Assembly (NCBI GenBank): GCA_023412455.1
Contig: JAEYNQ010000174.1
Location: 1-6,870 of the forward strand
DNA: 6,870 nucleotides
Origin: Bacillota bacterium
GTDB taxonomy: Bacteria; Bacillota; Clostridia; Lachnospirales; Cellulosilyticaceae
Direction of reading: 5' to 3'
The notes under the pieces are model-generated. The model saw only the letters and a program-made list of their open reading frames with translations, was not told the DNA's origin and did not search any database. Below are positions 1 to 5,909 of the stretch, in pieces. Positions within the stretch are counted from its first letter, which is position 1; the number at the start of each line of letters is the position of its first letter. The position numbers were made by a program, and so were the translations under genes.

Positions 1-79
1 GCTTCTATCATCCCATCACTTTCTAAGCCATGCAAAAGAGGATAAAGAGTCCCTTCTTTTAGAGTAACTAGGCTATCTG
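1..79 (-). pseudogene. Remnant of a second PadR-family regulator gene (internal fragment)
   Basis: The minus strand encodes a peptide matching about residues 40-64 of the intact PadR protein encoded at 1517-1870, including the EGTLYP and HGLESDGMIEA motifs of the winged helix. At DNA level positions 1-79 align without gaps to 1680-1758, with the first 37 bases identical and seven differences overall. Similarity stops abruptly after base 79. Upstream in this frame there is a stop (TGA) within a few codons and no start, so the N-terminal third, with the recognition region, is missing. The 3' part runs off the window edge. It lies directly downstream of the HAAS-SEDS gene, which suggests a tandem copy of the padR/SEDS unit whose junction has been eroded. 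The homology is seen directly; the duplication history is inferred. Confidence 0.8.
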
Positions 80-129
80 CCAATAGCCCTCATGGTAGTT
101 CCATTACTACCATAGTCAAGGCAAATAGC
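72..129. repeat. Nested inverted repeat at the edge of the padR remnant
   Basis: An outer arm at 72-81 (GCTATCTGCC) pairs with 120-129 (GGCAAATAGC). The one mismatch becomes a G-U pair in the minus-strand RNA. Inside it a perfect 8-bp arm at 92-99 (ATGGTAGT) pairs with 106-113 around a 6-nt loop. A competing 6-bp hairpin (71-76 with 83-88) is also possible. No T-tract follows on either strand, so it is not a standard terminator. It sits exactly where similarity to padR ends and just after the HAAS-SEDS stop codon. Function unknown; it could be an RNA processing or end structure, or a recombination scar. Confidence 0.6.
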
Positions 130-150
130 TTATGTTTTATTTATCACTAC

Positions 151-1536
151 TTAACCTAATAATTTGCTAAATAATGTTCCCTCTTTATCTACACCTTGAG
201 GCATTACAAGTACAAGGTCCTTCTTTCTATAAATACCCATAAATAAGCCTAGTAGTCCCATGTTTGTAATCAATCTACTTCCTCCATAGGATATAAAGGG
301 AAGACTGCTACTCATAATAGGCATATAACCTAAATTCATACCCATGTTAAAAACAAACTGCACTGTAAAAATACAAGCAATACTTAAAGCAAGTATCCTC
401 CCATAGTTATCTTGTACTCTACTAGCTGCCCTAAATAACCTTATAATGGCTAAAAGGAGAAAGAGTATTACTAGACCACCCATTATCCAGCCCATATTTC
501 CTACTATAAAGGTAAACGTCATATCTGATGACAAGGCTCCTGTACAACGATCTGGAAGTATTTCTTTGAAGTAGTCCGTTTTTCCAATTAAATGAGCATC
601 CTCCCTAATGCTTTTTAGGAGATTGTAAAGATAGCCCATTCCCCTTGGATCCTCTTCTGGATGTAAAAAACCATTGAGACGAGCTACTTGATACTCCTTT
701 AGAAAAGTCCCCCTCCATAGCATGAATAACATGAGTATCCCCCCTACACCTAATGCACTATACGTGTAAACTAGTGTCCTCATCTTATTTCCCACATATT
801 CATTTCCTAAAATATAGAGCGTAAGGACAATCGTAAATATTGCCCCTATACCTATACCTGTAGGTATATTAGATATCTGTACCATCATCAAAGATGAAAT
901 CATCCCTACTGCCCCTAAAGCTAAAAAATTCTTAAGCTTAGGGTATGCCCACCTTCTAACTAAACCTATGTAACCTATGACTAACAAAGGCATACTTAAA
1001 CTTGTAGTATAAAACATTATAAAAGCTATTCTTAAAAACTGAGTCTTCCCATTAATACTTAACCCCCAATTAATCGTACTAACCATAAGGGCTACGCCTA
1101 GGCCATATAAAAGTAAAGAACTTCTCTCCAATCTCTTATAATCACAGAAATAAAAAATACTAAATACAACACTACCCATTCCTACAAATAAAAGTTGCTT
1201 TATAAAATCCTGATTTCTATATTCATCTGTATAATATGGGGCCATCCTTGCTAAGGCAAAAAGACCGATTCCTATTAGTAAACTAAAAAGGATAAGCAAG
1301 GACCATTCGCATCTTGGTTTATGCTTTTCATGAAGCTCCTTACCAACAATTGTGGCATCCCCCATTTGTGTAATGGCTTTTTCATAAGCGGCCTCCTCTG
1401 TAAGACCTTCCTTCTCATAAGCTTCTTTTAAGGATTCAATATGATCCTCTAATTCTTGTCTAATATAGGGATGAATCTTTTTATATTTGATTTGCTCTAA
1501 AACATGTTCTAAGAAATTAGCAACAACTCGGTTCAC
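151..1536 (-). CDS. HAAS-domain SEDS family membrane protein (FtsW/RodA/SpoVE-like)
   Basis: Predicted 461-aa integral membrane protein. Residues about 3-74 form a soluble helical HAAS-type domain (conserved QELEDHIESL, EEAAYEKAITQMGD), a module commonly encoded next to PadR repressors. From about residue 78 on there are around ten hydrophobic segments of the SEDS fold. SEDS proteins are peptidoglycan glycosyltransferases using lipid II. Here the FLHPEEDPRGMGY loop (290-302), the SSDMTF segment with Asp338 in the place of the catalytic aspartate, and the PFISYGGS signature (413-420) are kept. The usual QPSE motif after the NGKTQFLR segment is replaced by TTSL, and the QPDLGTA motif by a PTGIGIG stretch, so it is a divergent paralogue rather than the housekeeping FtsW or RodA. 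GTG at 1536 is chosen because the in-frame TTG at 1554 lies inside the ribosome site. It overlaps padR by 20 nt, so translation is probably coupled. Substrate and role (envelope stress, sporulation) are not readable. Confidence 0.85.
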   Translation of the reverse strand: MNRVVANFLEHVLEQIKYKKIHPYIRQELEDHIESLKEAYEKEGLTEEAAYEKAITQMGDATIVGKELHEKHKPRCEWSLLILFSLLIGIGLFALARMAPYYTDEYRNQDFIKQLLFVGMGSVVFSIFYFCDYKRLERSSLLLYGLGVALMVSTINWGLSINGKTQFLRIAFIMFYTTSLSMPLLVIGYIGLVRRWAYPKLKNFLALGAVGMISSLMMVQISNIPTGIGIGAIFTIVLTLYILGNEYVGNKMRTLVYTYSALGVGGILMLFMLWRGTFLKEYQVARLNGFLHPEEDPRGMGYLYNLLKSIREDAHLIGKTDYFKEILPDRCTGALSSDMTFTFIVGNMGWIMGGLVILFLLLAIIRLFRAASRVQDNYGRILALSIACIFTVQFVFNMGMNLGYMPIMSSSLPFISYGGSRLITNMGLLGLFMGIYRKKDLVLVMPQGVDKEGTLFSKLLG

Positions 1537-1870
1537 TATAACTGCCCCCTCCAATTATTTTACCTACCCCTCTAGAATAAGCTAACCACTCCACTTTCTT
1601 TTCATCTAATAGCTTAAGTCCCTTTTTAGTAATGCGATAATATTTACGTTTCCTTGCTAATTCTGTATCCTCCCAATAAGCTTCTATCATCCCATCACTT
1701 TCTAAGCCATGCAAAATAGGATAAAGGGTGCCCTCTTTAAGGGTAAATAGGCTATCTGAACGTGTCTCTAGCTCTCTCGTCATTTCATAGCCATACTTAT
1801 CGCCTTCCTTGAGGAGCTGCAAAATCAATAACATGGTGGTGCCCTTTAATAACTCCTTATTAATACTCAT
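1517..1870 (-). CDS. PadR family transcriptional regulator
   Basis: A 117-aa winged-helix DNA-binding protein of the short PadR class, usually a dimeric repressor. Visible family marks are KELLKGTTMLLILQLL (helix 1, about 5-20), YGYEM (26-30), EGTLYPILHGLESDGMIEAY (46-65, recognition helix and start of the wing) and RKRKYYRIT (73-81, wing), then a C-terminal helix for dimer formation. ATG 1870 has an excellent AGGAGGT site 6 nt upstream. The longer frame starting at TTG 1939 is rejected because that TTG is the promoter -35 box. It is the first gene of an operon with the HAAS-SEDS gene, overlapping it by 20 nt. A 16-bp palindrome between promoter and start is the probable self-regulatory operator. 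What ligand or signal relieves repression is unknown. A second broken copy lies at 1-79. Confidence 0.93.
   Translation of the reverse strand: MSINKELLKGTTMLLILQLLKEGDKYGYEMTRELETRSDSLFTLKEGTLYPILHGLESDGMIEAYWEDTELARKRKYYRITKKGLKLLDEKKVEWLAYSRGVGKIIGGGSYSEPSCC
1544..1552 (-). promoter_or_regulatory. Ribosome binding site of the HAAS-SEDS gene
   Basis: GGAGGGGGC on the minus strand, 7 to 11 nt before GTG 1536 depending on which G block pairs with 16S rRNA. It lies within the 3' end of padR, whose stop codon is at 1519-1517. It rules out the upstream TTG (1554) as start, because that codon overlaps the site itself. Confidence 0.7.
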
Positions 1871-1884
1871 GCCAATACCTCCTA

Positions 1885-1900
1885 ATACGATATATCGTAT
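1885..1900. promoter_or_regulatory. Probable PadR operator (16-bp perfect palindrome)
   Basis: ATACGATATATCGTAT is a perfect dyad. Outer CCTA (1881-1884) and TAGG (1904-1907) extend the symmetry with a 3-nt offset. It lies just downstream of the predicted -10 box and 14 nt before the padR start codon, the place expected for a PadR autorepression site. PadR operators are typically ATAC/GTAT or ATGT/ACAT type dyads. Direct binding is inferred. Confidence 0.65.
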
Positions 1901-1910
1901 ATCTAGGTAT

Positions 1911-1939
1911 AGACTAAATCTTAAAGGTAATTTTGTCAA
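1911..1939 (-). promoter_or_regulatory. Promoter of the padR / HAAS-SEDS operon
   Basis: Consensus -35 TTGACA (1939-1934), a 17-nt spacer, and a weak -10 TAGTCT (1916-1911). Transcription would start close to the 16-bp palindrome at 1885-1900, so a bound repressor would block polymerase. Confidence 0.6.
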
Positions 1940-2194
1940 TATAAAAAATATATTAAATATAATTAATCTTCATATAAAATATCTCTCTACTTTTTGAGCT
2001 CTAAAAAAGGTTATTCCAAGAGCTCTCCTAAAAAAGCCTTGTAATAACCCATTGCAAATCAAGATAACAATGAAGAGGTAGAACGTTTTCGTGTACAGGA
2101 ATTTGACCTTTAGTTAATAAAACTTAATATTTCCTTTATTGTATCTTATAAATTGAAGTGATATGCTGAATTTGAAAGGGGAGATTAGAATATT
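1940..2194. other. Divergent intergenic region between padR and the SIMPL gene
   Basis: AT-rich 255-bp spacer. It contains two GAGCTC-centred palindromes (1996-2001 and 2019-2026) and a 7-bp inverted repeat, GGTTATT (2009-2015) with AATAACC (2043-2049), which could fold into a weak hairpin on either strand. A short stretch after it (2048-2113, plus strand) reads like the end of a protein and ends in TAG, but has no start. No known riboswitch or RNA gene was recognised. Confidence 0.4.
2103..2130 (+). promoter_or_regulatory. Candidate promoter of the SIMPL-domain gene
   Basis: TTGACC (2103-2108), a 16-nt spacer and TAATAT (2125-2130), 65 nt before the start codon. It is a near-consensus sigma-A type match in very AT-rich DNA, so other choices (for example around TATAAA at 2148) cannot be excluded. 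Confidence 0.4.
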
Positions 2195-2944
2195 ATGAAT
2201 ACTTCAAAAGGAATTATCATAGCATCTGTTTTAGGCCTTTGTGCCATTATTTGTACTGCTATACTTTCTTTTAGCTTTCTTTCTTTTACTAAAACGAGAA
2301 ATACTTCTGGTATTACAGCTACTGGCTCTGCCAACTGTAACTTTGAGTCCGATTTAATTGTTTGGCGCGGGAGCTTCACTACTAGTGGTGATACTACTGC
2401 CATTGCTTATAATACAATTAAACAAGATGCTGATCTCATCAAAAACTATTTAATTGAAAATGGTATTACCCAAGAGGAAATGGTGTTTTCTTCAGTTAAT
2501 ATTATGCAAAATACCACTGCACAATATAATGAGAATGGTGATTATATTGGTGATATTCCTAATGGTTACAGTTTAAGTCAAGAAGTGTCTATTACTTCAA
2601 ATGATGTGAATAAAGTGGAGAGGATTTCAAGAGATATCTCTGCACTTATAGAATCAGGCGTAGAACTTACATCTGGTTCACCTGAGTATTACTATACTAA
2701 GTTGGATGAACTTAAGCTTGAGCTTATTCAGCAAGCTACAGAAAATGCAAAGCAGCGTGTTGATATTATTGCTAAAAACTCTAACTCCAAAATAGGAGAA
2801 CTACTCGGCGCAAACTTAGGCGTTTTTCAAATTACAGCTCAAAATTCAGCCTCCGAAGAATTCAGCTATGGGGGAACATTTAACACCAGCTCTAGGTTCA
2901 AAACAGCTACTATTACCGTTAACCTCAATTATTCCATAAAATAA
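2195..2944 (+). CDS. Membrane-anchored SIMPL domain protein (DUF541)
   Basis: A 249-aa protein with one N-terminal membrane segment (about residues 6-31) and an outside domain. The SIMPL/DUF541 family is recognised from the opening strand ITATGSANCNFESDLIVW (40-57), the helix DADLIKNYLIENGITQEEM (78-96), the YSLSQEVSI strand (125-133) and the long helix with ENAKQRVDIIAKNSNSKIGELLGA (183-206, the usual A-x-x-R-A-x-x-I/L-A region) ending in a C-terminal strand RFKTATITVNLNY. In other bacteria members are periplasmic or surface proteins, some linked to stress or envelope functions, but no enzymatic role is established. ATG 2195 is preceded by AAAGGGGAG with an 11-nt spacing. The gene is alone on its strand, divergent from the padR operon, and closed by a strong terminator. 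There is no lipobox, so a transmembrane anchor is more likely than a lipoprotein. Confidence 0.85.
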   Translation: MNTSKGIIIASVLGLCAIICTAILSFSFLSFTKTRNTSGITATGSANCNFESDLIVWRGSFTTSGDTTAIAYNTIKQDADLIKNYLIENGITQEEMVFSSVNIMQNTTAQYNENGDYIGDIPNGYSLSQEVSITSNDVNKVERISRDISALIESGVELTSGSPEYYYTKLDELKLELIQQATENAKQRVDIIAKNSNSKIGELLGANLGVFQITAQNSASEEFSYGGTFNTSSRFKTATITVNLNYSIK

Positions 2945-2953
2945 GTGTGTGCG

Positions 2954-3005
2954 AAAACCCCTTACTTCTTCTCAGTAGGCCTGAAAAGAAGTAAGGGGTT
3001 TTATT
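2954..3005 (+). terminator. Strong rho-independent terminator of the SIMPL gene
   Basis: A perfect 17-bp stem (2954-2970 with 2986-3002) around a 15-nt loop, GC-rich in the middle (CCCC/GGGG), followed by a T-rich tail (TTTTATTTATTT). It begins nine bases after the SIMPL stop codon. The minus strand does not have an equally good T-tract. Confidence 0.93.
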
Positions 3006-3068
3006 TATTTGATAGTAGTTAAAGTCGAATATTTTGCATAAATAACGCAAAAACACTTTGCTTATAAG

Positions 3069-3452
3069 CTATTCTTTAACAACGGGATACCAAAGTTCAT
3101 AGGTATAGTTTTCTTTCGGTAAATCATAATCAAAATACACTTCAATATCGGGTATAGAATTATCTGCACGCCTATAACCAGAAGATGGGAACCATTCTTC
3201 CCATATGCGATTAATAAGCTCCATAAACGTACCTTCTGCTTGGAAAATGGCCCATGTTGCTTCAGGAATTTGTATTCTATCTAATCCTTCTACCTCCGTA
3301 TTTTTTGTGGATATTGCAATGTAATAATCAAATTCGTGCATACCATCAAAATTGGCACATAGCCCTAGTAATCCTTGGGGTTCACCTCCGGCTTGCTCAA
3401 TAATTTTGTCATAGGTTTCTTGTGATAAGTCACGCCAAAAATCAGGTATCAA
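3069..3452 (-). CDS. GyrI-like / AraC-type effector-binding domain protein, probably frameshifted at its start
   Basis: The readable 127 residues cover most of a stand-alone GyrI-like small-molecule binding domain: IPDFWRDL (2-9), FDYYIAIST (41-49), IPEATWAIFQAEG (62-74, equal to the usual I-P-x-x-x-Y-A-V-F-x-x-x-G), IWEEWFPSSGYRRADN (83-98) and PDIEVYFDYD (101-110), then a last strand ELWYPVV. Such domains bind drugs or other ligands, alone or fused to regulators; no DNA-binding part is present here. TTG 3452 has only a poor ribosome site. A good site (GAGGTG, 6 nt spacing) precedes ATG 3493, but that ATG is in another frame and stops after 14 codons. The GyrI frame itself stays open to 3503 and reads GTKKSFRNDTEEI before the TTG. 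One extra G after ATG would give a normal 141-aa protein. It is therefore either a recent pseudogene or a sequencing indel; the TTG start is the fallback. Confidence 0.7.
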   Translation of the reverse strand: MIPDFWRDLSQETYDKIIEQAGGEPQGLLGLCANFDGMHEFDYYIAISTKNTEVEGLDRIQIPEATWAIFQAEGTFMELINRIWEEWFPSSGYRRADNSIPDIEVYFDYDLPKENYTYELWYPVVKE

Positions 3453-3517
3453 AATTTCTTCTGTGTCATTGCGAAAGGACTTCTTTGTGCCATTAAAAGC
3501 ACCTCAATATTCTCTTG

Positions 3518-3552
3518 ATTATATAATTAACTATACCAGAATAAGGTGTCAA
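3518..3552 (-). promoter_or_regulatory. Candidate promoter of the GyrI-like gene
   Basis: A consensus TTGACA (3552-3547) is followed after 17 nt by TAATTA (3529-3524) and, after 23 nt, by a perfect TATAAT (3523-3518). Which -10 is used is unclear. The segment just after the -35 has a small dyad, ACC-N7-GGT, that could be a regulator site. It lies between the DUF2262 stop and the ribosome site before ATG 3493. Confidence 0.45.
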
Positions 3553-3579
3553 CTTCATTTATACAACATCAAATGGTAA

Positions 3580-4722
3580 TCAGCCAACAATATCAGCATT
3601 TAACAAATTACCATTCTCATCAATACGGATTATAGTACCATGGTCCGTAAACATCCCATCACTGCCAAACATCACTTCCACTGATCCATCAATATCAATC
3701 ATAATGTCGGGCACTCCAATCCTTTGGACAAATGCCTCTTTCGTTACATCCTCTTCGTTCCAATCACCAGCAAGGTCTAATAATTCACAAGAAGCATACT
3801 CTTTAACGCTTTCATCCCACTCTTTTAAATCGGCAAATATATGTCTTAAAGCTTCCAACTGCACACCTACAGTTGTTTCTCCCTCTTCCACATTCATATA
3901 TACAAAGCACGTATTACCTAGATAATCCAACTGCCCTCTAAAATGATTGTAATTTCGGTCAAGTGTAAACTCTCCAAGTTCATTCGTTATAACAACTGGT
4001 ATTAAATAGCGCTCCTTTACACTTTCCAATCTATTATCTTTTACTTTCTTAACAACATCTACCAGCAAAAATGAATTCTCATTTTCCTTGCTTTTTCGTA
4101 CTTTCACATGATATATCCCCATATCATGAAAGTTGAATCGTATATTTGCCTTTCGATCTTTTTCAATCCACGCAAGTCTTCCACAAGTTTGGCTGAATTG
4201 GTTGGACTTATTATCGATATAGGCCATAAATGTTGCACTGGGTATTCTATAACCTCCCTTTATTGCCCAACCACAAATTCTTTTCTTAACCAAGACAGTG
4301 ATATCCGTAATGGAGTCTTCATACTTTCCTTCAAAACTACGAACTGCATCCAAAAGTGGTTCTTCAATATTCTCTTCCAGCACTTGTTCAATATAATATG
4401 CCTTAAACTTGTCACTCTCTTTATAAATATATTCCCGAGCTAGAATACGATACATATTGCCCTTTTTGAATTTATAACCATAGGGGAAGCCAAATAATTT
4501 CTTAGGTGTCAGCCACTTCAGCCAACAAAAGCAAAATTCAGCATCTATTACTTCACCGATATTCACAATTAACGCTTTGTCAAATCTGGCATGTGCCATG
4601 TAATAGTTCTCCAACATGCTAAACTTAGCGCCACCCTTTTCCCAGCACCAATAAATTCGGACAATCATTTCTACAGTTTCTGGCTTAAATTGCTTTTTGT
4701 ATGCTTCTACTTTATTCTCCAT
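3580..4722 (-). CDS. DUF2262 domain protein with a long uncharacterised N-terminal region
   Basis: A 380-aa soluble protein without signal peptide or membrane segments. Residues about 250-380 match my memory of the DUF2262 family: FTLDRNYNHFRGQLDYLG (252-269), a helix ALRHIFADLKEWDESVKEYA (291-310), ELLDLAGDWNEED (313-325), TKEAFVQRI (327-335), a DGSVEVMFGSDGMFTDHGTI run (345-364) and a C-terminal DADIVG-like end (NADIVG). The function of DUF2262 is unknown; members often sit in variable regions. Residues 1-245 are not recognised. They begin with an amphipathic helical part (1-50) and are rich in aromatic and charged residues, with four cysteines (C26, C64, C66, C150) plus C180 that form no classic zinc motif. 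ATG 4722 has AGGAGA 9 nt upstream. No promoter was pinned down; the gene starts 25 nt after a decayed rlmD tail. Toxin-immunity or defence roles are possible but unsupported. Confidence 0.75.
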   Translation of the reverse strand: MENKVEAYKKQFKPETVEMIVRIYWCWEKGGAKFSMLENYYMAHARFDKALIVNIGEVIDAEFCFCWLKWLTPKKLFGFPYGYKFKKGNMYRILAREYIYKESDKFKAYYIEQVLEENIEEPLLDAVRSFEGKYEDSITDITVLVKKRICGWAIKGGYRIPSATFMAYIDNKSNQFSQTCGRLAWIEKDRKANIRFNFHDMGIYHVKVRKSKENENSFLLVDVVKKVKDNRLESVKERYLIPVVITNELGEFTLDRNYNHFRGQLDYLGNTCFVYMNVEEGETTVGVQLEALRHIFADLKEWDESVKEYASCELLDLAGDWNEEDVTKEAFVQRIGVPDIMIDIDGSVEVMFGSDGMFTDHGTIIRIDENGNLLNADIVG

Positions 4723-4746
4723 ATCGGCTATTCTCCTAATCTTTGT

Positions 4747-5060
4747 CTACACCACCCCAAAATGCTTAAGCGCATCCCTAATCTCTTTCTCCTTATCTTA
4801 CGAACACTGGGATTGTTTCACATCCTCTGGCTTAACTTACTATAATTTTCCCTTTCAACAATTCCACATTTACGTTTCACCTGCGCACTATAGAGATTCG
4901 TAAGCTGTAAACCATGTTTCTTTAACACATAATCCTATATCTCTTCAAAAGCTGCCTTGCACTCTACCCATGTAATATCAAGCTCATGCATATTAAGAGT
5001 CACATTTACATGATGCTTTGCTTCACGAAGTTTGGACAATAAACATACCAACTCAACGTG
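4747..5060 (-). pseudogene. Decayed C-terminal tail of an RlmD/RumA-type 23S rRNA (uracil-5-)-methyltransferase
   Basis: Reading from 5060 the minus strand gives HVELVCLLSKLREAKHHV, then MHELDITWVECKAAFEEI, a TAG stop (4937-4935), DYVLKKHGLQLTNLYSAQVK and RKCGIVERENY. A shift of frame then continues as KPEDVKQSQCS, a TAA stop (4800-4798), and DKEKEIRDALKHFGVV with a final TAG (4749-4747). This matches the characteristic end of clostridial RlmD proteins (HVETVCLLS, ESKATYEEI, YIAQVKRKCGI, P-x-C-P-x-EK-x-x-AI-x-x-A-x-x-x-F). RlmD methylates U1939 of 23S rRNA. Only the last roughly 105 residues are present, and the catalytic domain is absent upstream. Two in-frame stops and one frameshift show that it is dead. 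Assignment is from memory of the family. Confidence 0.75.
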
Positions 5061-5227
5061 CCCCTAGACATAGTGAGGAAACTATTTGGCATTAATGGAA
5101 GAATGTACCCCTGAGGTGTATTGAGATATCTACTATTTAATAACAACCAACTCCATCAGTATTATCAAATAAATAATCTATAAAAGTGATGATTTGAGGT
5201 AAAAAGCTATCGGGTTACATACGTTAC
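5061..5227. other. Spacer with no recognised gene
   Basis: Part of the 579-bp gap between the DUF2262 gene and the orphan gene; the rest of the gap is the rlmD remnant and a terminator. No start with a ribosome site was found here. A minus-strand stretch at 5214-5137 is open for 25 codons and looks mildly protein-like but has no start. Nothing upstream of the rlmD tail resembles the rest of that enzyme. Confidence 0.4.
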
Positions 5228-5254
5228 AAAAAAAAAGACTTCAGTCCCTGAAAT
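5228..5254 (-). terminator. Rho-independent terminator of the 5302-5682 gene
   Basis: In the minus-strand RNA a 7-bp stem (5254-5248 with 5244-5238, including one G-U pair) and a GGA loop are followed by C and nine U (5236-5228). It lies 48 nt after the stop codon. A second AT-rich hairpin (TGAAATTT 5249-5256 with AAATTTCA 5263-5270) overlaps it and could compete. Confidence 0.65.
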
Positions 5255-5301
5255 TTATAATAAAATTTCATACTCACCTAAAAGCCTCCTCTTTTTCGAA
5301 G

Positions 5302-5682
5302 TTATATTTTCTCTAATTCACTACTGAAATATCTTGTTTTCTTTATTTTACCATTTACATTAAGCTTATAAAACTCCTCTTGTTTTAAATAATGCCATCC
5401 TATGTCTTCTATAAAACCACATAGATGTTTATTCTTAATAAGAGCTTCTTCCCCGAATATGAATTTAGGAGGATTAATAATGTTAAAGAGGTCTGATTTA
5501 ACTCTATACACTTTTCTATTATATTTTAAACATATATAATCATTTTCAATAGCTTCACAATAAAAAACCTTACAATAGGGAGAGAGAGTTTTTATTGCGT
5601 CTAAATCCTGATAATAAATTTTATTCTCTCCATCTTCAATAAACCAGGGGAAAAGCCCCCACTTACCCAATAAATTTTCCAT
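5302..5682 (-). CDS. Small hypothetical protein (126 aa), function unknown
   Basis: Soluble protein with no signal peptide or membrane segment. The N-terminus has KWGLFPWF (7-14), followed by an alternating strand pattern with CKVFYCEA (37-44), YICLKYNRKVYRVK (49-62) and FNIINPPKFIFGEEALI (66-82). The C-terminal part, GFIEDIGWHYLKQEEFYKLN (89-108) and KTRYFSSELEKI (115-126), looks like a small beta barrel of the SH3 or KOW kind, and resembles small hypothetical or immunity-like proteins that I recall but cannot name safely. It has a good ribosome site (GGAGG, 6 nt before ATG 5682) and its own terminator at 5228-5254, so it is very likely expressed. It is low in GC and stands alone between two dead genes, as expected for cargo or an orphan immunity gene. 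No partner toxin is visible in the window. Confidence 0.7.
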   Translation of the reverse strand: MENLLGKWGLFPWFIEDGENKIYYQDLDAIKTLSPYCKVFYCEAIENDYICLKYNRKVYRVKSDLFNIINPPKFIFGEEALIKNKHLCGFIEDIGWHYLKQEEFYKLNVNGKIKKTRYFSSELEKI

Positions 5683-5909
5683 CTCATTCCTCCATCTAGA
5701 TATTTGTGAGATACATCATATAATATTAAAGCTCTTTATGGCTGTATAGGTATGGAGCACTTCCGCTTCTACCTAAATCTTATACTGTAGTTAAAGAATT
5801 TTCAATCAATTACCTCTCATCTTATCAAGAAATGTGTACTTTTCCTTATAAATGGGTATAGTTTCCCCTTACCCCAATTTCCTCCACCCTATTCAATTAG
5901 GTCTTAGCC

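Noticed and set aside
1537..1554. TTG 1554 as the start of the HAAS-SEDS gene
   Set aside because: The TTG codon overlaps the GGAGGGGG ribosome site itself; GTG 1536 fits that site.
1871..1939. 23-residue N-terminal extension of PadR from TTG 1939
   Set aside because: It covers the -35 box, the operator palindrome and the ribosome site; ATG 1870 matches the usual PadR N-terminus.
2185..2403. Minus-strand 72-aa open frame
   Set aside because: Shadow of the SIMPL gene on the opposite strand, without a ribosome site or family match.
3032..3052. Small inverted repeat TTTTGC / GCAAAA as a terminator for the GyrI-like gene
   Set aside because: The 6-bp AT-rich stem lacks a following T-run on the minus strand and is too weak to call.
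4591..4903. Two plus-strand hydrophobic open frames
   Set aside because: They lie antisense to the DUF2262 start and the rlmD remnant, without ribosome sites; hydrophobicity is an antisense effect.
5137..5214. Minus-strand 25-codon protein-like stretch ending in TAA
   Set aside because: Too short, no start and no recognised family; mentioned only as spacer content.
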